A stretch of DNA of 51,852 bases from an uncultured Lachnospiraceae bacterium (GCA_937950565.1 CALFCS010000145.1:1-51852); one strand, 5' to 3'. Shown: positions 42,111 through 50,644, counted from the first letter of the stretch. The notes: generated by a model not told the origin, from the sequence alone. Made by a program: numbers and translations.

Positions 42111-43479
42111 GTATCAGGAGTATGCGAAGGAATTTATCATCAGGCAGAAGGTGGGCGCGTTGTTTTTGGACTGCGGGCTTGGGAAGACGGTGATCACGCT
42201 GACCGCATTGTGGGAGCTGCTGTTTGACTATTTCGATATCCGCAGGGTGCTTGTAATAGCCCCTTTGCGGGTGGCGAGGGATACCTGGGGCGGCGAGCTG
42301 GAAAAGTGGGAGCATCTTTCTGGTATTGGGATGTCAAAGGTGCTTGGCTCCGAGAAGGAGCGTCTGGCGGCCCTGGATAAAAAGGCGCAGGTGTATGTTA
42401 TCAACCGGGAAAATGTGGAATGGCTTGTGGACTACTACAAGCAGGATTGGCCCTTTGACATGGTGGTGCTTGATGAGAGCACCAGCTTTAAGAACAGCCA
42501 GAGCAAACGCTTTAAGGCTATGAAACGGGTGCGGCGGTTTATCAAAAAGATGGTGCTGCTGACCGGCACACCGTCCTCCAAAGGTTTGATTGACCTTTGG
42601 GCACAGGTTTATTTGCTGGACGGCGGGGCACGACTTGGCGAAACCCTCAGCGCCTATCGTGAGCATTATTTTGACCCCGACCAGCGGAGCCGCACGCAGA
42701 TTTTCAGCTATAAGGCAAAAGACGGCGCGGAAAACGCCGTTTTGACCGCTATATCTGATATTTGCATCTCCATGAAAGCGGAGGACTACCTGCAACTACC
42801 GGACTTTATCCAGCATGAAATCCCTGTGATGCTGGATGCCAAAGCCAAAAAAGCCTATGACCAATTTGAGCGTGACCTTTTGCTTGAGGTGGATGAGGAT
42901 GTTATCACGGCCGGCACCGCAGGTGTTTTGGTTGGAAAGCTGCTGCAATTCTGCAACGGTGCCGTGTATAGCAATGAGGGGCATGTGGTGCCGGTGCATG
43001 ATTGCAAGCTGGAGGCGTTCCTGGAACTGCTTGAACAGCTTAACGGAGAGCACTGCCTCACATTCTACGGCTACCAGCATGACCGTGACCGCATCCTTGA
43101 GTGCCTGCAAAAGCACCGCAAAGACCTCCGTGTGCGTGTTTACAAGGGTGTGGAGGATGAGGAGGCGTGGAACGCCGGAGAGGTTGATGTGCTGCTTGTG
43201 CATCCGGCAAGCTGCGCCTATGGTCTAAACCTCCAGCAAGGCGGCCGGCATGTGGTGTGGTATGGGCTCAACTGGTCCTTTGAACTGAATGACCAGGGCA
43301 ACTGCCGATTGTACCGCCAGGGCTCTCCGTATGAAAAGGTTTTTGTCCACTACCTCATTGTGCAAGGCTGTGAGGATGAGGATGTTATGGCAACGATACA
43401 GGACAGAGCAGACACCCATGAGGCTGTCATGCGCGCCCTTAAAGCGAGAATACGAAAGGTTAAGGAGGAAACAGCATGA
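42091..43479 (+). CDS. SNF2-type DEAD-like helicase, mosaic gene
   Basis: 462 residues. Motif I LDCGLGKTVITL, motif Ia VLVIAPLRVARDTW, motif II VVLDESTSFKNSQS (DES in place of DEAD/DEAH), motif III LLTGTPSSKG, motif IV-VI region ending VLLVHPASCAYGLNLQQGGRHVVWYGLNWSFELNDQGNCRLYRQG. It is a phage SNF2-family translocase paired with VRR-NUC. ATG 42091 with GGAGGTG 7 bp upstream is chosen over GTG 42082. Codon use shifts between about 42480 and 42580 (AGG/GGG-rich before, CGC/GGC/GCC-rich after), so the gene seems to be a hybrid of two phage lineages. The protein itself is intact. Confidence 0.9.
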   Translation: MRYVPHEYQEYAKEFIIRQKVGALFLDCGLGKTVITLTALWELLFDYFDIRRVLVIAPLRVARDTWGGELEKWEHLSGIGMSKVLGSEKERLAALDKKAQVYVINRENVEWLVDYYKQDWPFDMVVLDESTSFKNSQSKRFKAMKRVRRFIKKMVLLTGTPSSKGLIDLWAQVYLLDGGARLGETLSAYREHYFDPDQRSRTQIFSYKAKDGAENAVLTAISDICISMKAEDYLQLPDFIQHEIPVMLDAKAKKAYDQFERDLLLEVDEDVITAGTAGVLVGKLLQFCNGAVYSNEGHVVPVHDCKLEAFLELLEQLNGEHCLTFYGYQHDRDRILECLQKHRKDLRVRVYKGVEDEEAWNAGEVDVLLVHPASCAYGLNLQQGGRHVVWYGLNWSFELNDQGNCRLYRQGSPYEKVFVHYLIVQGCEDEDVMATIQDRADTHEAVMRALKARIRKVKEETA

Positions 43480-43790
43480 CCGAACAGGAACGATTGAAAA
43501 CGGACACCGTTTTTGTTGATACCGTCATCCGTGAATGTGCGTTGATGACGATACAAAAAGAGGCGGATGCACAGAGGATTGCAGAACTTGAGGAGCGCCT
43601 TGATGCGGTATCAGCCATCCCACCGGCAGAGCCGTCCGCCGCACTGCAAAGGCAGCTTGACAAGGCTGTTGCCGACCTGCATTTTGTTATGGCGGGAGGT
43701 GACCCCTGCAAGATATGCAGCACCAAGTGCACCTTTGGAGAAAAGAACTGCAAGCCGCTATGGCGTGGAGAGGCAGGTGGCGAATTATGA
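43476..43790 (+). CDS. Small phage protein with a C-terminal Cys cluster
   Basis: 104 residues. The start overlaps the helicase stop (ATGA). A helical, acidic first half (QKEADAQRIAELEERLDAVSAI, then LQRQLDKAVADLHFVM) resembles a short coiled coil. The end has CKICSTKCTFGEKNCKP, four Cys that could bind zinc. No family recognised; the gene is usual in position just before DUF1492-type regulators in such phages (recollection). Its stop overlaps the next start. Confidence 0.7.
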   Translation: MTEQERLKTDTVFVDTVIRECALMTIQKEADAQRIAELEERLDAVSAIPPAEPSAALQRQLDKAVADLHFVMAGGDPCKICSTKCTFGEKNCKPLWRGEAGGEL

Positions 43791-44200
43791 CTTTGAAAGA
43801 ACTGTCACAGCTTTATTATCTCAACCGTGAGATTGAGATGGACAAGCGCCGCTTGCAGGAGCTGGAGGCACAGGCGGTGTCCTGCACGCCCAACCTCACG
43901 GGTATGCCGCACGCGCCGGGTGTGTCAGATAAGGTTGGGCGCTACGCTGCGGAGATTGTTGACCTCAGAGGCATCATTGAGGCAAAACACCAGCAATGCC
44001 TATATGAGCGGAGCCGTCTGGAGAGGTACATATCCGATATTGAGGACAGCTACCTCCGGTTGGCGTTCACCTATCGGTTTATAAACGGCTTGCCGTGGGA
44101 GCAGGTTGCCGCCTGCATCGGCGGAAGTAACACCGCAGACGGCGTGCGGATGATGTGCAACAGATACATCAAAGCAACGAATGATGACACAGAGCAGTAA
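43787..44200 (+). CDS. DUF1492 / ArpU-like phage late regulator
   Basis: 137 residues from ATG 43787, which overlaps the upstream stop (ATGA); the longer frame upstream has no ribosome site. An N-terminal coiled coil (QLYYLNREIEMDKRRLQELEAQ), then SDKVGRYAAEIVDLRGIIE, and a C-terminal helix-turn-helix of sigma region 4 type: DSYLRLAFTYRFINGLPWEQVAACIGG. DUF1492/ArpU-like proteins switch on late genes in Gram-positive phages. Its place, just before an extended -10 promoter and the terminase genes, fits that role. Confidence 0.8.
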   Translation: MTLKELSQLYYLNREIEMDKRRLQELEAQAVSCTPNLTGMPHAPGVSDKVGRYAAEIVDLRGIIEAKHQQCLYERSRLERYISDIEDSYLRLAFTYRFINGLPWEQVAACIGGSNTADGVRMMCNRYIKATNDDTEQ

Positions 44201-44226
44201 GTTGTTCGCTTTGTTCGGTGCGTCTG

Positions 44227-44235
44227 TGCTATACT
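44227..44235 (+). promoter_or_regulatory. Extended -10 promoter before the terminase genes, possible late promoter
   Basis: TGC TATACT (44227-44235) is an extended -10 element. No acceptable -35 box is found at 16-18 bp. Absence of a -35 is common at activator-dependent phage late promoters; the upstream DUF1492 protein is the likely activator (inference). Confidence 0.55.
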
Positions 44236-44241
44236 GATACC

Positions 44242-44388
44242 GTGGGTGTATGCCTCAGATAAGAGCAACGCCTCCTTGGTTGGAACGGTGGCAAAGTGAT
44301 GGAGAATGTGAAACCGGACCTTTGCCGCCGTTCTCTAATTCCGATTATTTCAAAAGCTGTCCCGTAACACACACGGGCGGCTTTTTAT
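44242..44388 (+). ncRNA. Candidate structured RNA before terS, ending in a terminator
   Basis: Between the extended -10 and terS, about 147 nt have no ORF but two strong hairpins. The first is a 14-bp stem with G-T pairs, GAACGGTGGCAAAG (44283-44296) with CTTTGCCGCCGTTC (44320-44333), with a 24-nt loop. The second, at 44352-44385, is a terminator: AAAAGCTGTCCCGT against ACGGGCGGCTTTT, then TATTTT. terS starts at 44410, so late transcription must pass the terminator. It may be an antitermination target, an RNA with a packaging role, or a small regulatory RNA. Confidence 0.55.
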
Positions 44389-44409
44389 TTTGACATAGGG
44401 GTGGTGAGT

Positions 44410-44973
44410 GTGGCGAAACTAACTGAAAAGCAAAAGCGTTTTGTTGCGGAGTACCTGGTGGACCTTAACGCCACACAGGCTGCTATCCGTGCCGGATATA
44501 GTCCCAAAACAGCAAACCGCATTGGGTCACAAAACTTGTCAAAAGTTGATGTTCAGACCGAAATTGAAAAACGGCGTGCGACACTGCGGAACAAGCTGGA
44601 AATCACACAGGAAAAAGTGATTGAGGAACTTGCCGCTGTTGCTTTTGCCAACGGTGCTGATTTTGCCCAGGTCACGAAAACGGGACTTGTCCGCATCATC
44701 CCCACGGAGGATATACCGCAGGACAAACGCAAAGCCATTGCCTCCATCAAGGAGGGTGCGAATGGCACAGAAATCAAGACCTATGACAAGGTGCGTGCCT
44801 TAGAGCTTTTAGGCAAGCATCTGGGCGTGTTTGACAGCAACAACGGTGTCGCTGCCGAACAGGAAAACAACATCTTTGATGTTATCGACCAAAGCACCAG
44901 AGAGGAGTTGGACACCAGTGCAATATCAGAAATTGAGCACCCGGCAAAACCTGGCAATGACCTGGTGGAATAG
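44410..44973 (+). CDS. terS: Terminase small subunit
   Basis: 187 residues from GTG 44410. The Terminase_2 pattern is clear: LTEKQKRFVAEYLVDLNATQAAIRAGYSPKTANRIGSQNLSKVDVQTEIEKRRA, an N-terminal DNA-binding helix-turn-helix, then a helical oligomerisation part and TYDKVRALELLGKHLGVFD. It binds the pac or cos site and loads the large subunit. The GTGs at 44401 and 44404 are alternative starts; AGGGGTGG suits 44410. The large subunit start lies within its last 56 bases. Confidence 0.92.
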   Translation: MAKLTEKQKRFVAEYLVDLNATQAAIRAGYSPKTANRIGSQNLSKVDVQTEIEKRRATLRNKLEITQEKVIEELAAVAFANGADFAQVTKTGLVRIIPTEDIPQDKRKAIASIKEGANGTEIKTYDKVRALELLGKHLGVFDSNNGVAAEQENNIFDVIDQSTREELDTSAISEIEHPAKPGNDLVE

Positions 44974-46144
44974 ACCCGGCTTTGAGGATTATGAGGGCAT
45001 CATCTGTGACGGCTCCATCCGTTCCGGCAAGACTGTTGCCATGACGGTTGGCTTTATCATGTGGGCAATGTCTAATTTCAGCGGTCAAAACTTTGCTCTG
45101 TGCGGCAAGACCATTGAGAGCTTGCGGCGAAATGTAACCAGCAACCTCTCTGCGTGGCTGTGTGGCGTGTTCACTTTCAAGGAGCACCGCACGGAAAACA
45201 AGATTGTGGTGCGCGCAGGCAATAAGACCAACAGCTTTTATCTGTTTGGTGGTAAAGACGAAAGCTCACAGGATTTAATCCAGGGCATCACACTGGCAGG
45301 CATCCTGCTGGATGAGGTTGCTTTGATGCCGGAGAGCTTTGTCAACCAGGCAACTGGCCGCTGCTCCGTGGACGGCTCCAAGCTGTGGTTTAATTGTAAC
45401 CCTGCTGGCCCGTCCCACTGGTTTTATACCAAGTGGGTGCAGGAGGCAAAAAAGCGTAAACTGCTGCACCTGCACTTTACGATGGATGACAACCTCAGCC
45501 TCTCTCCTGCCGTCAAGGCACGATATGAAAGCCTTTACTCCGGCGTGTTTTATGACCGCTTTATCCGTGGCTTGTGGGTGGTTGCTGAGGGGCTTATTTA
45601 TACTATGTTCAATAAGGATTTCCATGTGGTTGAAACGGTGGCAAGACCTTATGACAAGTATGTGATTTCCTGCGACTACGGCACCGTAAACCCCACCAGC
45701 ATAGGACTGTGGGGGCGTGCTAATGGCAAGTGGTACCGGATGCGTGAGTATTACTTTGACAGCCGCAAGGAGGAACGGCAGCGCACCGATGAGGAGCATT
45801 ACACGGAACTGGAAAAGCTGGCAGACGGCTTGCACATTTCCGCCGTCATTGTAGACCCCTCCGCCGCATCGTTTATTGAGGTCATCCGCAGGCACGGGCG
45901 TTTTCGTGTAGAAAAAGCCTCCAATGCGGTGATTGATGGCATCCGCAATGTGGCAACCAGGCTGCAATGCGGTGACATTTTTATTTGCGATTGCTGCACG
46001 GACTGCATCCGTGAGTTTGGGATGTACCGATGGGATGAAAAAGCCTTGATGGATAAACCGATAAAAGAGAATGACCACAGCATGGATGATGTCCGCTATT
46101 TTGTGCACAAAGTCTTTGCTCCGGAGTTGTTCAGTTTCAAATAG
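44918..46144 (+). CDS. terL: Terminase large subunit (PBSX/Terminase_3 type)
   Basis: 408 residues from GTG 44918, with GAGGAG about 10 bp before it; the longer frame upstream has no such site. N-terminal packaging ATPase: Walker A-like CDGSIRSGKTVAM, Walker B GILLDEVALMPE, coupling motif LWFNCNPAGPSHWFYTKW. C-terminal RNase H-like nuclease: YVISCDYGTVNPTSIGLWG, VIVDPSAASFIE and HSMDDVRYFVHKVF, giving the acidic metal ligands. It cuts and pumps the DNA into the head with terS and portal. Confidence 0.93.
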   Translation: MQYQKLSTRQNLAMTWWNRPGFEDYEGIICDGSIRSGKTVAMTVGFIMWAMSNFSGQNFALCGKTIESLRRNVTSNLSAWLCGVFTFKEHRTENKIVVRAGNKTNSFYLFGGKDESSQDLIQGITLAGILLDEVALMPESFVNQATGRCSVDGSKLWFNCNPAGPSHWFYTKWVQEAKKRKLLHLHFTMDDNLSLSPAVKARYESLYSGVFYDRFIRGLWVVAEGLIYTMFNKDFHVVETVARPYDKYVISCDYGTVNPTSIGLWGRANGKWYRMREYYFDSRKEERQRTDEEHYTELEKLADGLHISAVIVDPSAASFIEVIRRHGRFRVEKASNAVIDGIRNVATRLQCGDIFICDCCTDCIREFGMYRWDEKALMDKPIKENDHSMDDVRYFVHKVFAPELFSFK

Positions 46145-46162
46145 TGAGGTGAAAACAGTAAA

Positions 46163-47677
46163 ATGGTTGTGCTAAATTTAAGAGATTTTTCCGTCCCTCT
46201 TTCGACCAACTTTGGGAGGGGCATGACAGACAAGCGTTTTTTAGAGCTTGAAATTACAGAGTGGCTGCACTCCTCGGAACGCAAAAAGCAGCTTGCCGGA
46301 GAGCATTACTACCACGGTGACCAGGAGGCCGCACACCGCAGGCGGTTGGCGTTGGATGAGGACGGCAAGCCTATTGAACTCAAGCACCTGCCTAACAACC
46401 GCCTGGTCAATAACCTATACGCCAAAATGGTTGACCAGAAAACCAACTACTCCTTTGGGCGCCCGTTCTCCTTTGACACGGACAACAAAGAGTATGCGGA
46501 GGCACTTAGCACCGTTTTTGGGCAGCGTTTCTGCCGTACCCTCCGCAATGTTGGTGAGGGTGCGATTATCGGCGGCAAAAGCTGGCTCTATCCATATTAC
46601 AACGGCGGTGAGCTTTGTTTCAAACGCTTTCCCGCAGATGAAGTGCTTGCCTTTTGGGCGGATGCAGACCACACTATCCTTGATGCAGCGGTGCACGCCT
46701 ATGTGGTGCTGGAGTATGACGAAAGCGAACACATCAAGGAGGTGGTCAAGGTTGAGGTGCTGCACGGCGGAGGCGTGGATTGCTTTATCCGACACGATGA
46801 CGGCACATTAGAGCCGGATGCAAGTGCCTACTCCGGACCATATACAACGGTGACTGACCCCAAAACGGGCGAGGTCAAAGGCTATAACTGGGAACGCATC
46901 CCGCTTGTGTGCTTTAAGAGCTCTCACCATGAAATCCCGCTTTTGTCCAAGGTCAAGTGCCTCCAGGATGCTTACAACAACATCCTCAGCAACTTTGCCA
47001 ACCAAATGGAGGAGGACATCCACACCACCATCCTGGTCATCAAAAACTATGATGGTGAGGACTTGGGCGGTTTTCGCAAAAACCTTGCCGCCTATGGCGC
47101 TATCAAGGTACGCTCTTATGAGGGCTCTGACGGCGGCGTGGACACGCTGGAAATCAATGTGAACGCCGAAAACTACAAGGTACTGCTCCAGATGCTCAAG
47201 GATGCCATCATTGAGAACGCCAGAGGCTATGATGCCAAAGACGAAAGAATGAACGGCAACCCCAACCAAATGAATATCCAGAGCATGTACTCTGACATTG
47301 ACCTTGATGCCAATGCCCTTGAAATGGAATTTGCTGCAAGCATGGATGAGCTTTTGTGGTTTGTCAACGCCCACTTTGCCAACACCGGCAAAAAGAGCTA
47401 TGACGGCACTAAGGTCAAAATAATCTTTGACCGGGATGTGCTCATCAATGAAACGGAGGTCATCAACAACTGCAAAGCCTCCGTTGGCATCCTGTCCGAT
47501 GAAACCATTGTCAAGATGCACCCGTGGGTGTCTGACCCGGAGCAGGAACTCAAACGCATCAAGGACGAAAAAGAGGAGGCTATGGCAGACCCCTACCGCG
47601 CCGCTTTTGAGCAAAACCGCAACCCTCAGCAACCCGGCACAGTAAAGGACGGTGAGGACGGTGGCCAGACAGAGTAA
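46163..47677 (+). CDS. Phage portal protein (SPP1 gp6-like)
   Basis: 504 residues. Dodecameric ring at the head vertex through which DNA passes. Pattern of the SPP1 gp6 family: FLELEITEWLHSSERKKQLAGEHYYHGDQEA, LVNNLYAKMVDQKTNYSFGRPFSFDT, SKVKCLQDAYNNILSNFANQMEEDIHTTILVIKNYDGE, and NPNQMNIQSMYSDIDLDANALEMEFAASMDELLWF. The ATG at 46163 has GAGGTG 11 bp upstream; ATG 46223 has GGGAGG too close. Adjacent to terL and the MuF gene, as usual. Confidence 0.92.
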   Translation: MVVLNLRDFSVPLSTNFGRGMTDKRFLELEITEWLHSSERKKQLAGEHYYHGDQEAAHRRRLALDEDGKPIELKHLPNNRLVNNLYAKMVDQKTNYSFGRPFSFDTDNKEYAEALSTVFGQRFCRTLRNVGEGAIIGGKSWLYPYYNGGELCFKRFPADEVLAFWADADHTILDAAVHAYVVLEYDESEHIKEVVKVEVLHGGGVDCFIRHDDGTLEPDASAYSGPYTTVTDPKTGEVKGYNWERIPLVCFKSSHHEIPLLSKVKCLQDAYNNILSNFANQMEEDIHTTILVIKNYDGEDLGGFRKNLAAYGAIKVRSYEGSDGGVDTLEINVNAENYKVLLQMLKDAIIENARGYDAKDERMNGNPNQMNIQSMYSDIDLDANALEMEFAASMDELLWFVNAHFANTGKKSYDGTKVKIIFDRDVLINETEVINNCKASVGILSDETIVKMHPWVSDPEQELKRIKDEKEEAMADPYRAAFEQNRNPQQPGTVKDGEDGGQTE

Positions 47678-49241
47678 CGCCGCATATTGGGCGCAACGCA
47701 TGAAAAATATGGAGGAGGCTTTGCTTGACCACTCCTATACCTATGTGGAAAACCTTGACCGCCAATTTGCCAACGCCGTGCAGGAGATTGAAAAGAGCAT
47801 TGCCGTTTGGTATCAACGCTTTGCAGATAACAATGACATTTCCCTTGCTGATGCCAAAAAGCTGCTCACCTCCGGCGAACTCAAAGAGCTGCAATGGACG
47901 GTGGACGAGTACATCAAGTTTGGCAAGGAAAACGCCATTGACGGTGCATGGATAAAACAGCTTGAAAACGCAAGCGCCAAGGTACATATCTCCAGACTGG
48001 ATGCCCTCAAGCTGCAAATTCAGCAGCAGGCAGAGGTTTTGCACGCTCAAGTAGAGGCGGCAACGGAAAAAGCCGCCCGTGAGATTTATGAGGCGGGCTA
48101 CTACCACACCGGCTTTGAGGTGCAAAGAGGCATTGGTCTTGGCTGGTCCCTTGCCGCCATTGATGAAAAGGTCATCTCCAAGGTGCTCTCAAGACCGTGG
48201 ACGGCTGACGGGCAGACTTTCCGTGACCGCTGCTGGACGAACAAGCAAAGCCTTGTCAACACGGTCAACCAGGAAATCACCCGCATGGTCATCCGGGGCG
48301 AGGCACCGGACCGTGCAATCAGCAACATTTCCAAAAAGTTTGATGTGTCACGGCAGAAAGCTGGCCGGCTGGTGATGACGGAAAGCGCCTATTTCTCAAG
48401 CGCCGCCCAAAATGACTGCTATGGAGAGCTGGATGTTGAGGAATACAAGATTGTGGAAAGCCTTGACACCCACACCTGCGAACTGTGCGGCAGCATGGAC
48501 GGCAAGGTGTTCAAGCGGTCTGAGTACGCTGTGGGGCTCACGGCTCCCCCATTCCACCCCTGGTGCCGTGGCTGCACCTGCCCCCATTTTGCCGATATGG
48601 ACGGCATTGGGGAACGCTATGCGAGGGATGCCGTCACAGGGGAACGCTTTAAGGTGCCCAAAGACATGACCTATGAGCAGTGGCGTGCCAAACAAAATGA
48701 GCTTTATGGTGCAGGCACGGTTGAAAAGCTCCGTGCCATGAGCTATAATGAAAGTGCCGACCAGGTGCAATTTGAGAACTACAAAAAGCGCCTTGGTGCC
48801 GATGCACCACGGTCTTTCAAGGATTTTCAGAATTTGAAATACAACAATAAGGTCAAGTATGATGAGTTGGCTGGTTTGTATTCCTATAAAGGCAGAGTGC
48901 CAGAGGCTACCAAAACAGACTATGCGAATTATAAAGCCGTAAAGGCAACCGGCGTGATTGGCACAGTGCGTGTGCCGCCGGAAAGCGTTACTGTTGAGAG
49001 CCTTGCTTTTAATGATGCCCACGGCACCCGTCACGGCTGCACACTGGACGATGCAAAAAGCTATGTAAAAACAGCAAAGTGCACCGTGCGGCGTAAGCGT
49101 TGGGACGGCGTGAGCATCAACTGCTACTCTCTTGACGGCGCGGCATACATCAATGCCGACACAATGAAAATAAAAACGGCTTTTTCGGAAAAGGACTTTG
49201 ACCCGACTACAAAAGCCATTGCGGAGGTGTTCAAAAAATGA
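47661..49241 (+). CDS. MuF-type minor head protein with a C-terminal toxin-like domain
   Basis: 526 residues from GTG 47661 (GTG 47652 is possible). Coiled N-terminal half, then the MuF/SPP1 gp7 domain with its Cys/His signature: LDTHTCELCGSMDGKVFKRS and PPFHPWCRGCTCPHF (about residues 270-310). After about 370 the protein departs from plain MuF proteins: AHGTRHGCTLDDAKSYVKTAKCTVRRKRW, then NCYSLDGAAYINADTMKIKTAFSEKDFD, near the end. This resembles BECR-fold (Barnase/EndoU/ColicinE5/RelE) phage toxin domains fused to MuF proteins. It should be packaged in the virion (inference). The next gene overlaps by 4 bp. Confidence 0.82.
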   Translation: MARQSNAAYWAQRMKNMEEALLDHSYTYVENLDRQFANAVQEIEKSIAVWYQRFADNNDISLADAKKLLTSGELKELQWTVDEYIKFGKENAIDGAWIKQLENASAKVHISRLDALKLQIQQQAEVLHAQVEAATEKAAREIYEAGYYHTGFEVQRGIGLGWSLAAIDEKVISKVLSRPWTADGQTFRDRCWTNKQSLVNTVNQEITRMVIRGEAPDRAISNISKKFDVSRQKAGRLVMTESAYFSSAAQNDCYGELDVEEYKIVESLDTHTCELCGSMDGKVFKRSEYAVGLTAPPFHPWCRGCTCPHFADMDGIGERYARDAVTGERFKVPKDMTYEQWRAKQNELYGAGTVEKLRAMSYNESADQVQFENYKKRLGADAPRSFKDFQNLKYNNKVKYDELAGLYSYKGRVPEATKTDYANYKAVKATGVIGTVRVPPESVTVESLAFNDAHGTRHGCTLDDAKSYVKTAKCTVRRKRWDGVSINCYSLDGAAYINADTMKIKTAFSEKDFDPTTKAIAEVFKK

Positions 49242-49426
49242 ATACTGTATATTGCCCCGTTCTGGATAGACAGGTGGACGGGAACACTTGCTTGGAAATC
49301 GTGCTTGTAGCAGACCGTGAGGCAAAGACCTCTATTTTGCCGCAAGGACTTGAATGGAATGACAAGCAGCGTGAAAAGTGCCTCCAATGTCCATATCACA
49401 ATGACTTAGAGGACACGGAGGATTGA
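49238..49426 (+). CDS. Small Cys-rich protein after the MuF-toxin gene
   Basis: 62 residues. ATGA overlap with the MuF gene, so translation is coupled. VYCPVLDRQVDGNTCLEIVLVADREA at the start and KQREKCLQCPYHND near the end give a four-Cys plus His pattern that could bind zinc. Related short proteins are found outside phages as well (recollection), so a general role is possible. Its position is where an immunity protein for the upstream toxin-like domain would be expected, but that is inference only. Confidence 0.6.
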   Translation: MNTVYCPVLDRQVDGNTCLEIVLVADREAKTSILPQGLEWNDKQREKCLQCPYHNDLEDTED

Positions 49427-49446
49427 CAACCAATTTCATTGATTAG

Positions 49447-49478
49447 AGCATCGTGCTGAAAATGCACGGTGCTTTTTT
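49447..49478 (+). terminator. Terminator between the MuF and scaffold genes
   Basis: A 10-bp stem, AGCATCGTGC (49447-49456) with GCACGGTGCT (49464-49473), is followed by TTTTTT. It separates the portal-MuF part from the capsid part, perhaps to set the relative amounts of capsid proteins. Confidence 0.78.
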
Positions 49479-49579
49479 CATACACAAAATACCGCTGACC
49501 CGGCGGAACAAAGCAGGGTGACCACCACACGGGGACTGGCCCGACAAAAAGGAAAGTGGTGCAGAAAGGAGCCAAAACT

Positions 49580-50233
49580 ATGAAACTGCAATGGATGAAA
49601 GACATTTTGGGTGATGCCTACACTGATGAGATGGATGCAAAAGTCAGTGCGGCATTGGGTGAGCGTTTTGTTGCCCGCGCCGACTTCAACGAAAAGACTG
49701 GCAAGGTCAAGGAACTGGAAACCCAGGTCACCCAACTCAATGAGGGCATCAAGACCCGTGACAAGCAGCTTGAGGACTTGAAAAAGTCCGCCGGTGACAA
49801 CGAGGAACTCACCAAACAGATTGAAACCCTCACCCAGCAAAACAAGGATGCCAAAGCCAACTATGACAAGGAGCTTGCCAAGGTCAAGCTGATGGCTGCG
49901 GTGGATGCGGAGCTCACCGCCGCAGGGTCCAAGAACAACACCGCCGTAAGGGCTGTGCTGGCTGAATTTCTGGAGGGTGCCAAAATCGTGGATGGCAAAG
50001 TCACCGCAACAGTTGGCGGGGAAACCATCACCCTTGCCAATAAGGTTGAGGCTCTGAAAAAGGACGCTGCCACAGATTTCATGTTTGGGACGGCGGCCAA
50101 GTATGAGGGATGGAAACCCGGCGATGGAGCAGACGGCGGCAAGCCTGGGAGCAACAAAAAGCTCTCCGAGATGTCCTACTCCGAGTTGGCGGACTATCTT
50201 GCAAAAAATCCCGATGCGAAACTGGAGGAATAA
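49580..50233 (+). CDS. Phage scaffold protein (GP20 family)
   Basis: 217 residues from ATG 49580 (AAAGGAG 8 bp upstream; GTG 49556 rejected). A long coiled coil fills the first half (RADFNEKTGKVKELETQVTQLNEGIKTRDKQLEDLKKS and following), typical of phage minor structural GP20/scaffold proteins. The end (FGTAAKYEGWKPGDGADGGKPGSNKKLSEMSYSELADYLAKNPDAKLEE) should contact the capsid protein. Scaffold directs procapsid assembly and then leaves. It lies two genes before the capsid gene, as expected. Confidence 0.9.
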   Translation: MKLQWMKDILGDAYTDEMDAKVSAALGERFVARADFNEKTGKVKELETQVTQLNEGIKTRDKQLEDLKKSAGDNEELTKQIETLTQQNKDAKANYDKELAKVKLMAAVDAELTAAGSKNNTAVRAVLAEFLEGAKIVDGKVTATVGGETITLANKVEALKKDAATDFMFGTAAKYEGWKPGDGADGGKPGSNKKLSEMSYSELADYLAKNPDAKLEE

Positions 50234-50236
50234 GCT

Positions 50237-50626
50237 ATGAGAAACATCACCGCACCACGCACGGTGTCCTTTGAGGAGGCGCTGAGAAATCTGGCAAGCC
50301 GTTTGACCGGCGTGCCCGCATCCACTCTGCCACGCACCCAGGAGGGCATTGTGCAGTTTATGGCTGAAAACCTGCCGCCTGCCATTGATGTGGACGGTTT
50401 GGCGGAGGCTGTCACTGCGGAAGTGATTGCCCGGTTGGGCAAGGATGCCGCAGAAGTGCTTGCCCAGATGAACACAGGCACCGCAGAAACCACCGAGGAT
50501 GCCCCGAATTTGACCGCTGACGGCACGAAAGCCGCAGAGGCAACCAAGGACACCACCGATGCTCAAAACGGCTCTCAGAAAGTCACAGGAGCCGCAAAGC
50601 GTAACAAAACCAAATCTACTGACTAA
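50237..50626 (+). CDS. Phage protein between scaffold and capsid, unknown function
   Basis: 129 residues. The N-terminal helical half (SFEEALRNLASRLTGVPASTLPRTQEGIVQFMAENLPPAIDVDGLAEAVTAEVIARLGKDAAEVL) looks folded; the C-terminal half is a low-complexity Thr/Ala/Asp/Lys-rich tail (residues about 85-129). The position 3 bp after the scaffold and 18 bp before the capsid gene points to a head-related role such as capsid decoration or scaffold helper. Not assigned to a family. Confidence 0.7.
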   Translation: MRNITAPRTVSFEEALRNLASRLTGVPASTLPRTQEGIVQFMAENLPPAIDVDGLAEAVTAEVIARLGKDAAEVLAQMNTGTAETTEDAPNLTADGTKAAEATKDTTDAQNGSQKVTGAAKRNKTKSTD

Positions 50627-50644
50627 CAGAAAGGATGATAAAAA

